From: Malachius bipustulatus
Lineage: Eukaryota > Arthropoda > Insecta > Coleoptera > Melyridae
DNA length: 64,000 nucleotides
Direction: 5' to 3'
Assembly (NCBI GenBank): GCA_910589415.1
Contig: OU342635.1
Coordinates: 38,838,929-38,902,928, forward strand
A program made the position numbers and the translations under genes. Position 1 is the stretch's first letter, and each line of letters opens with the position of its first letter. The notes beneath the pieces are model-generated. The model was not told the DNA's origin, did no database searches, and saw only the letters and a program-made list of their open reading frames with translations. This document shows positions 1 through 13,588 of this stretch, piece by piece.

Positions 1-577
1 CATCTACTGAAGTACGCGTTTTAATGTTTCTATGGCCTCTATAATTAAAAAATTAAAGATTTCATCGAACAATACAAGTCGGTTCAAAAGTTAAAGACGA
101 AAAAGAAAGTAACTGGGAACCCTGTTGGGGTTCTGTATTTCCATTTATGGGCATTTTAGAATTTTTCTCTATGACCAATTAAGTTTAATTTTTTGACCTT
201 CTCTGTATATTCCCGAGATGGATAACAACAGTATATATTCCCTGTATAATATAATAACTGAAGCTTCTAGTTAATTTTGAATAGAAAAATCTTCGACTAA
301 CATTCCTATACGATATGTATGGTAATATCCTTGCAGATGACATATCGGTCATATCAATAACAACTGATATTAAATCTGGGAAGATCGTTAAAATTGCAAT
401 GTGTAATGTGTGGCTATAGTAAAATAAGCAGTGCATGAAAACAAAGCTTTAAAAAGTAATGCCGACTTTACCTATAATCTAACGGATGAGTAACTTCTCA
501 ATATATACTGAGTGTATGTGAAATGCATGACACAACTTGAGAATCACATATAAATATGGGACTGAACATAACAAACA
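1..577. other. AT-rich stretch, no gene seen
   Basis: I see no coding signal, promoter or clear repeat here before the first transposon remnant. Confidence 0.5.
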
Positions 578-1182
578 TACAGGCTGTTGTGTGTTCTACA
601 AGCTCTATGACAAACTTTGACAGAGGTAGGTTGCTTGATTTTAAACATATTTTTTTTAATAAACATGGGTCCGATTCGTTTTTGTTTAGAAGTTACAAGC
701 ATTTAACCTTTATTAACAATCAACAATAAAAATTTAAATTAAATGATAATCACAAAACTTAAGTAAGACTATAAAAATTGTTCGAAATGTCCACCCTCAG
801 TTTGAATGCAAGCCTCACATCGAAGAACTAAAGATTCGGTCACTCGAAGAATGAGATTTGGATCATTTCTTATTTGGTTAGCTGCATCTTGAATTCTTTC
901 AAGTAACTGCTGATGGGTAGCGATTTCAACATGGTAGACCAGCTGCTTCATGTGTCCCCATATATAAAAATCCAGAGGATTCTTTATATATGGACATAGT
1001 GTCTTAGTGACATAGCGACTTAGTGTCACTTCCTGGTTGACTGAAAAAATTACGATTCTTTAAATGCTTGTAACTTCTAAACAAAAACGAATCGGACCCA
1101 TGTTTATTAAAAAAAATATGTTTAAAATCAAGCAACCTACCATCTGTCAAAGTTTGTCATAGAGCTTGTAGAACACCCTGTA
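578..1182 (-). mobile_element. Internally deleted mariner-like element, copy 1
   Basis: The ends are long inverted repeats of roughly 110-120 bp containing GTTCTACAAGCTCTATGACA, with TA at the right edge and a CCCTGTA terminus. The minus strand between them encodes the C-terminal part of a DDE transposase (769-1029, ending HFEQFL). The copy at 41298-42137 is about 98% alike in the shared parts but keeps about 230 bp more, including the catalytic region. Here that region is replaced by a short filler after position 980. Seen: inverted repeats and frame. Known: Tc1/mariner elements duplicate TA. It cannot encode a functional enzyme. Confidence 0.85.
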
Positions 1183-1729
1183 TAACTCGTATTTATAAAA
1201 AGAACGTAACTTCTTTTGAAATTCACGCAAAGAGAAAAAATAATAGCTTTTATTTTCATTACATTAAAAAAATCATAATTTTATTTTAGTCTCAAACCTA
1301 TTGTCAAGTTATCCGTAACGTCGTTGTAAGATTTGAGATTCTAAACAGAAATACTACAGAAATTAATCAAAAACACAGGATGTTTTATTAGTTGAGTCTT
1401 TTTTTTAACGAAATATCATATTGCATTACGCTAAACACATTCTCGCATAATCGTATAATATAGTCCATCATTATTCAATCATAAAACTTCTTGTAAGTAG
1501 ACATGCTTGAGCAGAGGGCTCAATACACTCATCGCAATTTCAAGACGCTCTTATTTATACAACTTTTAAAAGACAATTTTTGCTGAACATATTTTTTTGT
1601 ACTTGTTCACATTTTCACATAAAGTGTTCATCTATGTTTATTCATCAAGGACGTTACAATTACAAAAAAAAAAAGTGTTTCTGTACGCTGGTTTTTGTGA
1701 GGTAGGTAAGTTTCAGTTCTATCAAGTTA
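1183..1729. other. Unassigned AT-rich DNA
   Basis: No supported gene. The short ORF at 1597-1851 runs into the following fold-back element and is not taken as coding. Confidence 0.4.
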
Positions 1730-2611
1730 TACAGGGTTATTCACGGTATACGCCACGGAAGTCTATGGCCGTGTCTCTGGATTTTAGGATATTTTTATTT
1801 TTGGAGTGGATAGAGACCCGGCAGAGGTTTGTTTTAAAATTATATTCATAATGTACAGGGTGTCCCAAAAGCATGAAACATATCAAAGTTATGTTTTTTT
1901 AAATGGCATGCTCCTATGTTATTGCATTTTTAGATTGCCTGGGAAGAAAAAAGAAGATTGGCTTTTACAGTTGGTGTTTAAATTCAGAAGTTTTTGAGTT
2001 ATAAACAAGTGAAAATCGTCATTTTTCAAGTTCAAGGCCCTGTACAACGAAAACGGTTTAAGATAGAGAAAAACGGCTTACATGTCCCTATTTTAACTTT
2101 TTATGTACTATCCTATGGTATAGAAACATTTGTACATTCTTTGATTTTTTTATTTGGCGACGCGTGGAGAAATCTCAGAATTTTTCATTTTTTTTATCAC
2201 CCTGTATAAACATTTCATCTACATCGTAGGATAGTACATGAAAAGTTAAAATAGGAACATGTAAGCCGTTTTTCTCTATCTTCAGCCATTTTCGTTGTAC
2301 AGGGTCTTGAACTTCAAAAATGACGATTTTCACTTGTTTATAACTCCAAAACTTCTGAATTTAAACACCAACTGTAAAAGCCAATCTTATTTTCTCTTCT
2401 CCGACAATCTAAAAATGCAATAACATAGGAGCATGCCATTTAAAAAACATAACTTTGATATGTTTCATGCTTTTGGGACACCCTGTACATTATGAATATA
2501 ATTTTAAAACGTACCTCTGCCGGATCTCTATCCACTCCAAAAATAAAAAAATCCTAAAATCCAGAGACAAGGCCATAAACTTCCGTGGCGTATACCGTGA
2601 ATAACCCTGTA
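1730..2611. mobile_element. Fold-back element A, copy 1
   Basis: This is a near-perfect long palindrome. The left edge TACAGGGTTATTCACGGTAT returns at 2592-2611 as its reverse complement, and the arms run for about 430 bp each. Inside, a second TACAGGGTGTCCC terminus at about 1854 and its complement near 2489 show that A is built around a shorter palindromic element. There is no transposase, so it is a non-autonomous element. ORFs at 1806-2209 are by-products of the arms. Confidence 0.85.
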
Positions 2612-4660
2612 TATGCCACAAAATATTAAATACTTACCTTTTGGCGCTTAGTATCTATCCGATCCCTGCTATGAAAATACTATATTTAAGACCACTCGGT
2701 ATAATATTTGAAAATAAATATATCTGTGAGTACTATTAGATTAATTGATTAATAAAAATGCTATTTTCTTTGAACGATATGATTATATATTATTATTTTT
2801 AAATTAAATATTGAGAGCTAAGCTGCATATCGAACTCCCTATTATTAGTCATGGAAATATTCTAGGCTAAGTAGGTTTCGTTTATATTAACAATAATATT
2901 GTTTATACCTTTGTTTGTCTGTTATAAGATTCATTTTATTCAATCACTATTAGATTCGACTAAATATAATCCCATAACTTTTTATTGTACCTATACACCT
3001 ATGATTTAATTATTGAACTATTTCAAAATAAATGTATACCCATATTAGGTGATAATAAGCCATTTTAGAATGTAACTTACTCTAAAAAAATGAAATAAAT
3101 AAAGTCAAAGAGTTATATGTATCGTAAATAATTTAATAATTTAAGAAGATCAATAAATATAATATCTTAATATAAGACATAAGTAACTAATATACAGATT
3201 CATAATATTAATTATTTAGGAAATATTTGTAAGGAAATATTGTTAAAATAAACTAAATTGATTTATTATATATTCTATCATTAATCGTATATAAGTCATA
3301 AGTATATAAGTTATAAGTGCGCAAATAGTTTTTCTAGTATGCGCATTCTAGCAAGTAACTAGAAATACGATAGCGCTCAAAAATCACACGCTACTTCTTA
3401 TTATGCCTGCATTATAATCGAATAATGAGTTAGAAACACAAAAATACCTGAGGTAGCTAACTAAGTCACTGATAAACTTGATTGTTCTCTAATAAGACAT
3501 TATGGCGCACGCTTTTGGTTGCACAATTTGAGATTACAATGCAGTCATCATAAAAAATACACTGTGTATTTTTAATCAATGACATTATTTATATACACAT
3601 ATACATAGGTATAATTAATTTCTGTTGCCAAAAAAATAATCCAAACTTAAGGAAGATCACATTAATATAAGTTTATAAATCTATTACCTAACTGGAGAAG
3701 GGACAAAAAATTAACAATAAATTAATAAAAAAAGAAGAAATGCGAGTACAGGGCTCATGCGTCGATGATTCAGTTACTATCAACGGTCTCAAATGAAACT
3801 ATCATTATCAGCTGTCACCAGGATACCCTATGGTGTTATTGTATTTATAGATATATGTACATACAAGAAACTATCTTGAAAGACTGTTGATATTGACATC
3901 TCAAAAACTTAAATAAAATTTTTTCCTGGAAATTTTGAAACCCCTAAGAAAAAACAAATCCATTTCCACCTTACTGGAAAAGTTAAGTTTTCATATTAAA
4001 AAAAATGTGAAATCAAAATTTAGAACAGTTCAAGTTTCCAGGAAAAATACAAGGATCTAACTGGTAATTCTTTTTAAAATTTATATCTGAAATGTTGAAA
4101 GTAAATAGGAAATAACTGCTCCTTAGTTTTGGAATGATAATAATTTTGTTTGGATTCTTTAAATTTGGCATGATTTTCTTCTATTAAAAAGAGTTGAAGC
4201 TTCTCGAAATGTTATCTACAAGGTGTTTCTAAACAGAGTATTATAAGTCAGAGGACGTGTAGATGCATGAAGCTAAAATATTAAGAAAATTTAATACGTT
4301 GTTTTTTCGGAAGGCCTGATAAATTTTAAAAATTCGCTATAGAAAAGTCAGTTCAGTAGGAATTTCGATAAAAATTCAAATGTAACGTTTTAAACATTTT
4401 TTTTATAATATCATTTTTATTTAGTAGGCTCAGATAAATAATTGAAGCTTGGTAATTGAAGCTTGAAGTAATTGGCTAGCAGATAAAGCCAAAATATTAA
4501 TAAAATTTGGATAATTTTTTTATGTTTTTTTACCGAGATAAAGGGTGTACCTGTATCTCAGTTAAAAAATATTTTAGAAAAAAGTTTTACGAACTTTCTT
4601 CGTAAAATTTTCTTCAATTCAAAAGCGCTTCAATTTTTGGTACTTATTACAGCCATCTTA
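2612..4660. other. Unassigned AT-rich intergenic DNA
   Basis: Long AT-rich stretch with no ORF of note. Around 4210-4330 there is a decayed repeat similar to 35786-35910 (ggtgtttctaaa...gagga). I see nothing else I can support. Confidence 0.4.
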
Positions 4661-4889
4661 TTACAGCCAGTATTAAAAAGACCCATTAAGCTAATTGGTA
4701 GATTTCAGGTACAATTTTTAAAGCTAATATCGACGTCCAATAACATTTATTTTATTAACATTTTTGTAGTATCTTTCATGCCAAGAATCACTAAATTTCT
4801 ATATTTTCCACCTACGGTCGTTACTATTTTTAGAAACGGCCCCAGAAATCTGCCCGTTAACTTAACGAGCCTTTATAGAACTGGCTGCT
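4661..4889. repeat. MITE J, copy 1
   Basis: A short element bounded by ACAGCCAGTATTA on the left and a diverged ACTGGCTG on the right, with subterminal GTAGATTTC / GAAATCTGCCCGTTAACTTA. A second copy lies at 29546-29768 with the same ends and a shared middle (GACGTC(A/G)A, TTAACA, CATGCCAAGAATCACTAAAT on one strand). Two independent copies with matching ends support a MITE family. There is no coding capacity. Confidence 0.7.
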
Positions 4890-5773
4890 AGGCTATTAAA
4901 TATAACAATAAAAAAATGTTAATAAAATATTAATGTTAATTTTATCGAAAACAAGAAATTTTAGAAATTTAGTTTTTTTATAGCAATTTGATCTGGTATT
5001 CCGAAAAAACAATTAAAAAAACAATTCAGTATCTTTTTGCGAGACAAAAGGTGTCCTGTGACCCGGATTCTACGCCACTGAGTGTTACTAAAAATTTTTC
5101 CAAATACAAGTTATTAAATAGAAAACCTGTATACAAAAATGCACTCCATTCTGTAGAAAGATACAATAAAAACTTGTTTCGTAAATCGACACTTAAACGT
5201 ATCTCAATTAAAAACTTTTTCGGAAAAAAAATTTATTCAACTATTTTTAATGTTTTTGCTTCATCTACATGTCCTCCAACTTATTGTATAGGTACTCTAT
5301 TCAGAATCACCTTTTGTCAAACCCGCGCTCTGATAATAAAATTGCATAAAACTTAGCAGAGGTTAGGTACTAGCCTGAACACTTTTTGTAAACTTGTGCC
5401 AATTTGTAAATCTGCCAATCGCTGTAATTAGGTATTATGACTAACCATTTTATACAGTGTTAACCATATGTAACCGATTGTTGATTATTTGAATTAAACT
5501 TAATAGTAACGTGAAAAATTCACCCCACGTTAACCCTTGTAAGTCTGACACTTAGAATCCCTTAATTTTCAAATGGGAAATGTAAGCTTGTGACACCTCA
5601 TTTGAAAGGTCTCTTCGTTCTCTATATGCAAAAATGATATTGTTTTCAAGTTTATTGCAAAAAAATTATTATTGTTATATAACATTAAGATATTAAGCTA
5701 AATTAGGAACGGTATTATTTATTAATTTTCCAAATCGGAAGATTTTAATTTATTTTCAATGTTCATTTTTGTA
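4890..5773 (+). other. Unassigned DNA with a 122-codon open frame
   Basis: The frame at 4988-5356 is open for 122 codons but begins with TTG. It is Lys/Ile/Asn/Phe-rich, shows no domain I recognise, and has no promoter or splice context. It is probably a chance frame or a decayed element. Confidence 0.3.
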
Positions 5774-7294
5774 TACAGGGTGTCCCGTATCGTAATGTTC
5801 AAAATTCTTGAGCATATAGTAGGCTTAATTTTTAACCCAAAAGTGACAGGTCTATCTTTATTCGTTACGAAGTTACAGGCCTAAGAAAATTATGACTAGT
5901 AAATAACAAGATTCAAGTTTGTAAGCCACACAAATTGCCACACATGAGTAAACGTCACCGAAATAAACGTTAGTAGAGGTTCCCCTGCTCATACGAAATG
6001 GCATTAGGATTCAAATAGATGCGGAACCAGCATATTTCGAAATTGGTGTTTGTAACTAAATACCAGAGAGAAATTATTATTTGATCGTATTCAGCAAGCT
6101 GATGGTCAAGAGATAGATACGCGAAAAAAGACGAGAAAACTGTTACTTTTGCAATAAGCCTCCGAGCACAAGCTTGTATTCAGCAAGGAATAGGACATTT
6201 TTAACACATGATAAACTAAAGATTTGGTCAATAAAATAAGTTTTATGTGGTTTTCAAAGTTAAATCTGGTATTTACTAGACATTATTTTCTTAGGCCTGT
6301 AACTTCGTAACGAATGCAGATCGACCTGCCACTTTTACGTTTTTTAGGCTTAGAAATAAGCCTACTATACAGGGTTATTCACGGTATACGCCACGGAAGT
6401 TTATGGCCGTGTCTCTGGATTTTAGGATCTGTTTATTTTTGGAATGGATAGAGACCCGGCAGAGGTACGTTTTAAAATTATATTCACAATGTACAGGGTG
6501 TCCCAAAAGCATGAAACATATCAAAGTTATGTTTTTTTAAATGGAATGCTCCTATGTTATTGCATTTTTAGATTATCTGAGAAAAGAAAATAAGATTGGC
6601 TTTTACAGTTGCTGTTTAAATTCAGAAGTTTTTGAGTTATAAACAACTGAAAATCGTCTTTTTTCAAGTTCATGGCCCTGTACAACGAAAACGGCTGAAG
6701 ATAGATATTAACGGCTTACATGTCCCTATATTAACTTTTCATGTACTGTCCTATGATGTAGATGAAATGTTTATACAGGGTGATAAAAAATTTGAAAAAT
6801 TCTGAGATTTCTCCACGCGTCGACAAATAAAAAAATCAAAGAAAGTACAAATGTTTCTACACCATATGATAGTACATGAAAAGTTAAAATAGGGACATGT
6901 AAGCCGTTTTTCTCTATCTTGAACCGTTTTTGTTGTACAGGGCCTTGAACTTGAAAAATGACGATTTTCACTTGTTTATAACTCAAAAACTTCTGAATTT
7001 AAACACTAACTGTGAAAACCAATCTTATTTTTTTCTTCTCAGACAATCTAAAAATGCAATAACATAGGAGCATTCCATTTAAAAAAACATAACTTAGATA
7101 TGTTTCATGCTTTTGGGACACTCTGTACATTATGAATATAATTTTAAAACATACCTCTGCCGGGTCTCTATCCACTCCAAAAATAAAAAGATCCTAAAAT
7201 CCAGAGACACGGCCATAATCTTCCGTGGCGTATACCGTGAATAACCCTGTATATGCTCACAAAATTTGAACATAACGATACGGGACACGCTGTA
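5774..7294. mobile_element. TIR element B, copy 1, split by element A
   Basis: The left end TACAGGGTGTCCCGTATCGT recurs as its complement at 7275-7294 with one mismatch. A solo copy without the insertion lies at 57050-57702. In that copy the site reads CTACTATATGATCAC, while here the same sequence is interrupted after CTAC by element A (6368-7251) with TA on both sides. TIRs are about 150 bp, with no transposase frame. Confidence 0.85.
6368..7251. mobile_element. Fold-back element A, copy 2, nested in B
   Basis: 884 bp, highly similar over its whole length to 1730-2611 (882 bp). It carries the same outer TACAGGGTTATTCACGG ends and the same inner TACAGGGTGTCCC palindrome. It lies inside element B, so B is the older insertion. 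Confidence 0.88.
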
Positions 7295-7453
7295 TAGAAT
7301 GAAGGAACCTTTCGTATGATGTATCATAAGCCCCTACTTTCCGTTTAAAAGTTTAGGAGTCGCAGCTGTCACTCGAAGGGGATTGATTTTAAATCAAACT
7401 GTTACGTTTTTTTTTCTACAAATATTTCTACAAAAATTAACTGAGAATATGAA

Positions 7454-7459
7454 TTTATT
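7454..7459 (-). terminator. AATAAA poly(A) signal
   Basis: TTTATT on the plus strand reads AATAAA on the minus strand, about 150 nt past the stop of the exon at 7611-7831. A (TAA)n microsatellite at about 7487-7510 lies in the same 3' UTR. Confidence 0.5.
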
Positions 7460-7610
7460 CGTTACATAAAATGTTTTACACTGTATAATAATAATAATAA
7501 TAATAATAAATGTCATTGAAAAATTATACACTATACTCGTATGCATAAAAAATGTACAATCCATTCTAAGTAAACTAAATATGTACAGAGAATTGTTTCC
7601 TTTCACGTTA

Positions 7611-7831
7611 TCAATGTCCACTTTTCAGCCCCATAACTGCTGCGAACAACGCGAAGAAGAATCCAGCCATTCCTGTAGCTCCAATCAGCAACACCAAACC
7701 ACCGATCATGACGGGAATCAAAGTGAAATACTTCAGTTTGTATGCTAGAAGTAAAGGCAGCATGAATTTTTGGAGCTTCTTCTTATACTTCTTTTTTCTT
7801 CCTTCTACCTGTCTTGACGTAGCGTCGAAAT
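7611..7831 (-). CDS. Osiris-family terminal exon (DUF1676 C-terminal part)
   Basis: The exon begins after a good acceptor (TTTTACAG|AT) in phase 1 and runs 73 codons to TGA. It encodes FDATSRQVEG, a basic patch (RKKKYKKK), then LPLLLAYKLK and a long hydrophobic stretch with VMIGGLVLLIG ending MGLKSGH. In Osiris proteins the order EG-R-basic patch followed by L-P-L-x-LAxKLK and a hydrophobic helix is typical, so family membership is well supported. It lacks the C-terminal AQxLAY motif. It has no adjacent upstream exon. The nearest minus-strand signal-peptide exon with matching phase is at 16517-16688. An AATAAA follows 150 nt downstream. Which Osiris member this is cannot be told from the sequence. 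Confidence 0.8.
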
Positions 7832-10800
7832 CTGTAAAAGGTATGGATCATTTTAGAAACAAAATTTAGCACACTTTTTATTTCTTTCTTTATTTCTTTA
7901 TTTCTTTATTAATTTCTATATTTCTTTATTTCTAATTTCTTTATTAAGTACAATAACTATTGATAATCATAATCATAATCGAAACTTAGTCATAAATCAT
8001 AATGCGACTTTCTGAATTTCGAATTTCGAATTCTGATTGTAAATTATTTTTACGTAGTGAAAATAAATAAAAAGAATCGGCCTGGAATGAATCTGCATGC
8101 CCGCTAACAAAGTACTACGCAGTCGGGTTTGCAACTGTCAGGTTTGCAGTTGCCTTCAAAAGGACTTTTTTATTAGGTGCAAAAATTTATAAAACGGATT
8201 TGATTTAAATCTTGGATGTAAATTAGCTTGAAACTTATTATTTTACATTTCTGCACTTGATGTTGATTAATTTTTGAAAGTCACACGTATATTACCATTA
8301 AGTGACAATATTTTCCCATTTTTTGATTTCAATTTCGACTACCTACCTATGGTGTTTTTTCAGTTTCAGAGAAAGTTATTTTATGGTTTATCAAGTAAAA
8401 AAAAGGTTGATATTCTAAAAATAAAATAGGATTACGTCCTATCCTCTATAACTTAGATGATTTTGAGTACTTGTTTGAAATATTTGAATTATGAATTTTT
8501 TTACGGAGCCCATTTTATATTAACAAATATTCTTAGTTTTCTAGCTAGGCCAGGATTCTTTTCCTAAACTGTAAGCTAACTGAAGAAAACTATAAAGTAT
8601 GATACTACAGGCTTAAACATTAAGAGTTAGATTGTCTTTTATAATGTTCTAGTTTTTTTACTGGTGACATAGTTATTTAGTAGGCAATTTAATTGAATAA
8701 CTTTGATTTGAAGCCCAGGGTACCTGAACAAATTATTTTTTTTATTCAGTGCGTTTTACTATTATCAAATTTCAGCGTCATAAATTTCGGAGACACCGTA
8801 GTGGTGTGTGGTTTTTAGAAGGACGAGCCTTCAAGTGCGTGATTTAATAATAATAAAACATCATAACATGGCTTGTGACCACCGACTGCGAGTTTTCCGG
8901 TGTGTGATTTTCAGAAGTAATTAGGCTGACGACGTACAGGATATTTGGAACAAGCTTATAACAGTTCAAAATTGTTGCAATTTTCTGCTATAGTAAAGTT
9001 ACCAAAACAAAAAAGAGAATGTGTCGTATATTATGAACACATCGGTTGACGTTAGGTATACTTTTTCCATTATTTTGTTTATGAATATGTTAATTGAAAA
9101 AATAATAGTATGCCGTATAAACTGCTTGAAAATGTAATAAACTTAACTTAACTGAGACCTCTACCTAAAATTTAACAATCGCTGTAATCAAGAACCACGA
9201 TTTTTAGACCATGGTAATCATGAAATCATCATTTAAGTTTCTGTTATATTTCTCTTAGTTCCCATAATTCTGTGGATACAAGCAGTTAAGTATTTAAATA
9301 AAAGCATCGTTTATTTATTATATAATGTAGGTATATGGACATAAAATAAATGGGCCTTTAATTATGTTCAATTATTTTCAATCTGGCTCATGTACCTTTA
9401 TGTTTTTTGCTTACAAATATTTTATATTATGTTATATTGTGATGGAATGTTTATTATTAGACATCAACAGAACTTTCCTACAGTCTATTGTCCAAATCTG
9501 GGAGTATCTAATTTATTTTTTTAAACTACCTCGAGTCAGCTTATGAGTCCTGCAGGAATCAATACCAGGGACTAAATATTTTTATAAGAATACAAATAAG
9601 GTATTTAATCGTTATCTCACCATTTGTTTAAAAAATATTTACTCGGAATTCAAGATTACATGAAATAAGTAGGCTAGTGAGAATTTTAATATGATTCTAA
9701 TTACACACTGTTCCTACTTCCATTATTTAATATCATCGCTTAAAAAATTGATTTTAGGCGGTAATTTGCGATACCAAAATAATACCATATTTTTCCAGCT
9801 AATTCAGACTTGTTATTGTGCTACTTTACCGCTCTCAAGAATGCTGGCAATCTTAAGAAGCAGATGATTATATTCTCATAATAAAAACAAAAGCGAAACG
9901 TTTGCATGTGTAAGAGGAATTAAAGCCGGCTTATTTTCTGAACATCCAGATACGTTTTGCCACGTTTTTGCCGTATTTTTTTGGTATAAAAACTGATCCA
10001 TAGTAGTAGTAATAGTATAATAGTTCCTCGTCCAACAAGAAGTAATTCACATACCTACCTACCTAGTTGCGGATCGTTTACATTATAACTGTATGGTCTG
10101 ATACATTCATCTTCAATATTTAGTTCCTGCTTTTGCTTCTTTGAGGAATATAAAGGGTAATTTATTATCAATCGCGGTTATTATTCAATCAATCGATGCA
10201 CTGGAATGGAAACATTATATTATAATCTGCTTGAAGAAAACAAACTCTCCAACAAGGAGAGATGTCTTGAGGTTGTGTTGTATTATATTTATTTGCGAAA
10301 AAATTAAACAATACAGATTTTAATGGTAGTATATTTGTTATTTTTGTTAAAGAAATAGGTCGTTTATTCTTGATAATAATAGAATAAATCAGCGAATAAT
10401 TTCTTATTTAAACACTACCTGTCAAAATAATGAAAGGATAAGAATGCAAAAAAAAGTTGATGGAATAGAAATTCTCATTTCTAACAGAAAGTCTGGTAAA
10501 GAGACGCAAAGAGAGGGAAAAATTGAAGATTTAATCCACATAATCATTAATGTGTGCCTGGGGGTGGGATGGGGGAAAGGTAACGGAAGAGTGGCAGTGA
10601 ACAGAAGTACGGAAATAATTCAATCACAAAATGAATATTTATTTAAGAGAATTTTAACCAGAACAAATTTGTAGTAGTAAGCGTATTGTCAGCTTTCTAC
10701 AATATTTCTTTTTTTTTTCCCCAGTAAACCTAGTAGGTGGAAATTTAAATCCACTATGGAACTTCATTTTAAAGGATGTAGGATCAAGCATTTCAAACCA

Positions 10801-13326
10801 TTCTAAAAATTATTCTATATTGATGATTAAATTGATTAAAAAAAACATTGATGAGTCTGTTAAGGGATACGTCTTTTACAAAAAAATGAGATTGAATGGG
10901 GAAAATCAACCATCAACAAGATCTGCTCCTGGTGGTGATTATTTAACCGAGAAAGTGTTGTTGACAAAGATTTAGATTTAGACTTATAAAACTAAAAAAA
11001 ATGGAATATAAATACATCAAAGCGGTTTTTAGATATTGTTTTGAATATTTTGTAGCGCCATCTGCTTCACCCGGCACCACACCAAGACTGTAGGACGACA
11101 GTATGGAAATGTGCACGCGATACCAAAAAAGTGCACGAGAACGGCGAGAAAGTTCACAAATGGAGGAAGAATACAGTTTCTTTAGAGGTGTTGATTCCAA
11201 AGAAACTCTTCTTTACCTCCAGTCTCAGGAATTGACCTCCTGCATTGCTCCCGTCAATCACAGTCATTAGGTATTGACTTCGGGCTACCTAGATTGGCAA
11301 CGTGGTGTTTACCTTCGACATTCCCGGCTTAATACCGTCAAGAACTCATGCACCCTTGCTGCAGAAATTTAGGCTACACATATCATACAGCGGTGGTTTC
11401 TTCTTTTGTTTAAGCTGAGAAATACCAAGGAAACATCACCAATTCGCCAGCGCATTGTCGAAAACCTCTGATCGAAGCTATAACTTCGTCTCAAGGTTGT
11501 GAATCTCTAAGTAGTTTGGCTAACAGACACTCGGAAGTGGAAAGATTCTTCATGTACCCATTACCTTCGATCAGAGTATCAACATGGAGAACAACCTAAG
11601 TGGTAATATTTAGTTAGGGTGGATTGTTCCTTTAACGATTTTTGAGTTACTTTTGAGATAGCTGATTTGAAATGTTTGAATGTAGGCATTGAACGATCGA
11701 GTTTGTCATCAATTTTTGGGATTCCACATGTAGAATGGGTCACGGCCTAAATCTTAGTGGTGATGTTTGTTTACATGTTCTGTTTGGACTCAATGAATAT
11801 GAAACAAGTTACCTTTCTAGAAATGTCCGCCTTGTGCCTACTGGCCATGAAGCGTGATGTTAACCAGAAGTTAGGGCCTACCGATCCCCAAGGTCGATTC
11901 TGGTGTCCTTTGGTCGGAAATATATCCACTTCAAAAGGGAAGTTTAGACTGTAAATTGTCTTCAACTTGATGCCCGGACAATTAACAGAATGAAGAGTAA
12001 AAACTATGTTTTGTCAACTAATGGTATCCTCCAATACTTATTTTAAGACTCCACCATGAAATGAAAGTAACAGAGAGTTATCATTCTCTTATTAAGGCGT
12101 TTGGAACTATAATGCCCTAGCCAAAAAATGAATAATTTGGTTTTATTGTCGAAGAAAATTGCTCTTATCTCTTAGCTGTTCATAGATGGATATACAAGTA
12201 CGACGTTTTAGCTCTGAAGTTTACGTTCTCGTGAATAAATTCTATAAGTATGTACTAGCTGAAAGTGACTGAGGCCCTTAGACAAGGAAAGCCTTGTCAT
12301 GCTGGCTCTGCTGGCTACTTTTGGTCAATAAAGCCTTTATTTTGGAGAAGGTAGGCCCATATGCGAAAAATAGGCAATATTGCTCGATAATAAAACCAAA
12401 TAATATTGTTTGTGGGTTGGGCCACATTAATAATAGCTCACAACGCCTCAATTGTAATGTTATCCTTGTTAAAGTTAAGGCAAGAGCAAAGCTGAGAAGA
12501 TTGATAAATTAATGAATCTGACTTCTGACTTGCTACAGAGTTGAAGACAATTTCCAACACCAATGGGCTCAAGTTCCTTTTGTAGCTTTTCTTGGTTACT
12601 AGACCAGAGCCTAATAATCCCCATCTTTATCTCGTCTTACTTTTCGAACGTACTGAACAAAACGTCTTGGTAAAAGTCTGATCATACAATTATTGGACTA
12701 GGCATCCCTCAATATCTACCCCAATAATAGTGTTCGTTGTACAGAGATACAAATTGATTTGGAGTGATTGGTTGAAATTCGATTTTCTGTTTTCAAGCAA
12801 TCTCATTTCAAACAATCTCAGACTTGAAGTTTAATCAGCGACCTTATAATAGATTAGAAAGTTATCTGAACTTGCGATGGTCAGGATGAATATATCGACG
12901 TTTCGCTATACTTTTAGTTCGTTATATCAGGAGAGGAGTGTGTTTCCGAATGGTTCAATAAACGGATTTCATATGATATTATGCAGATATTTCAACGTCT
13001 TATCAAGGAAGAAGCTAGCGGTCTGTTTTTTTGCTTCTAACTTTCACACGTTCTAATGACATCCAATTAAAATGGTACAGTGACGTTAATAAAAAGTAAA
13101 TAATTATGAAACGACTAATCATATCTTCAAACAGGTTATACTTGAGACAATAATTAACTCTTCTTAATTATATCAACACGAATTGCAGTTCCCCGTAAGC
13201 TTTTCTAGATCGTAAATATGCATGGAACATAAATGTATATTCTATTTTGCAGTGATTCACGCATGAAAATCATATAAATTGTATAAAACTCTGACTCTCC
13301 AAGTTTTTAGTCATTACAGATCTTTA
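7832..13326. other. Presumed intron or intergenic DNA with decayed repeats
   Basis: Mostly AT-rich with no clear gene. At 10061-10101 a minus-strand segment is open and ends in the donor CTAG|GTAGGTAGG. It could be a small exon, but its acceptor is poor. At 11750-12700 the base composition is more even and short open frames occur on both strands, which looks like a decayed mobile element, possibly a LINE. I cannot identify it. Confidence 0.35.
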
Positions 13327-13588
13327 TATCAGTACCTCAGAGCTAAACTGTATTAACTCCATTTTTTTCGAAAATAGGCTTTATTCATTTTAATATCAAT
13401 TCAGTACTGCTCTGTTGAATGGTTATCAGTATTAACTCCTAGGTAATACTGTTTCGGAATTATGCAAAGTAAAACTGTATTAAGTTCCTAGTCGACTCCG
13501 AGCTAAACTAAATTATGAGCGCAATATTTCTGGTCAAAAATTAATTAAAGATTGGTAGTTAATACAGTTTAGCTCTGAGGTACTGATA
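13327..13588. repeat. MITE K with 32-bp inverted ends
   Basis: The ends TATCAGTACCTCAGAGCTAA and TTAGCTCTGAGGTACTGATA are perfect complements, and the match continues through AAACTGTATTAACT. The element is about 262 bp, with several further partial copies of the same motif inside. It has no coding capacity. Confidence 0.8.

Noticed and set aside
1597..2209. Several plus-strand ORFs
   Set aside because: They lie in the arms of fold-back A and recur in its other copy as by-products.
10061..10101. Minus-strand exon candidate ending CTAG|GTAGGT
   Set aside because: Acceptor lacks a pyrimidine tract, and the GTAGGTAGG donor is a common simple repeat in this genome.
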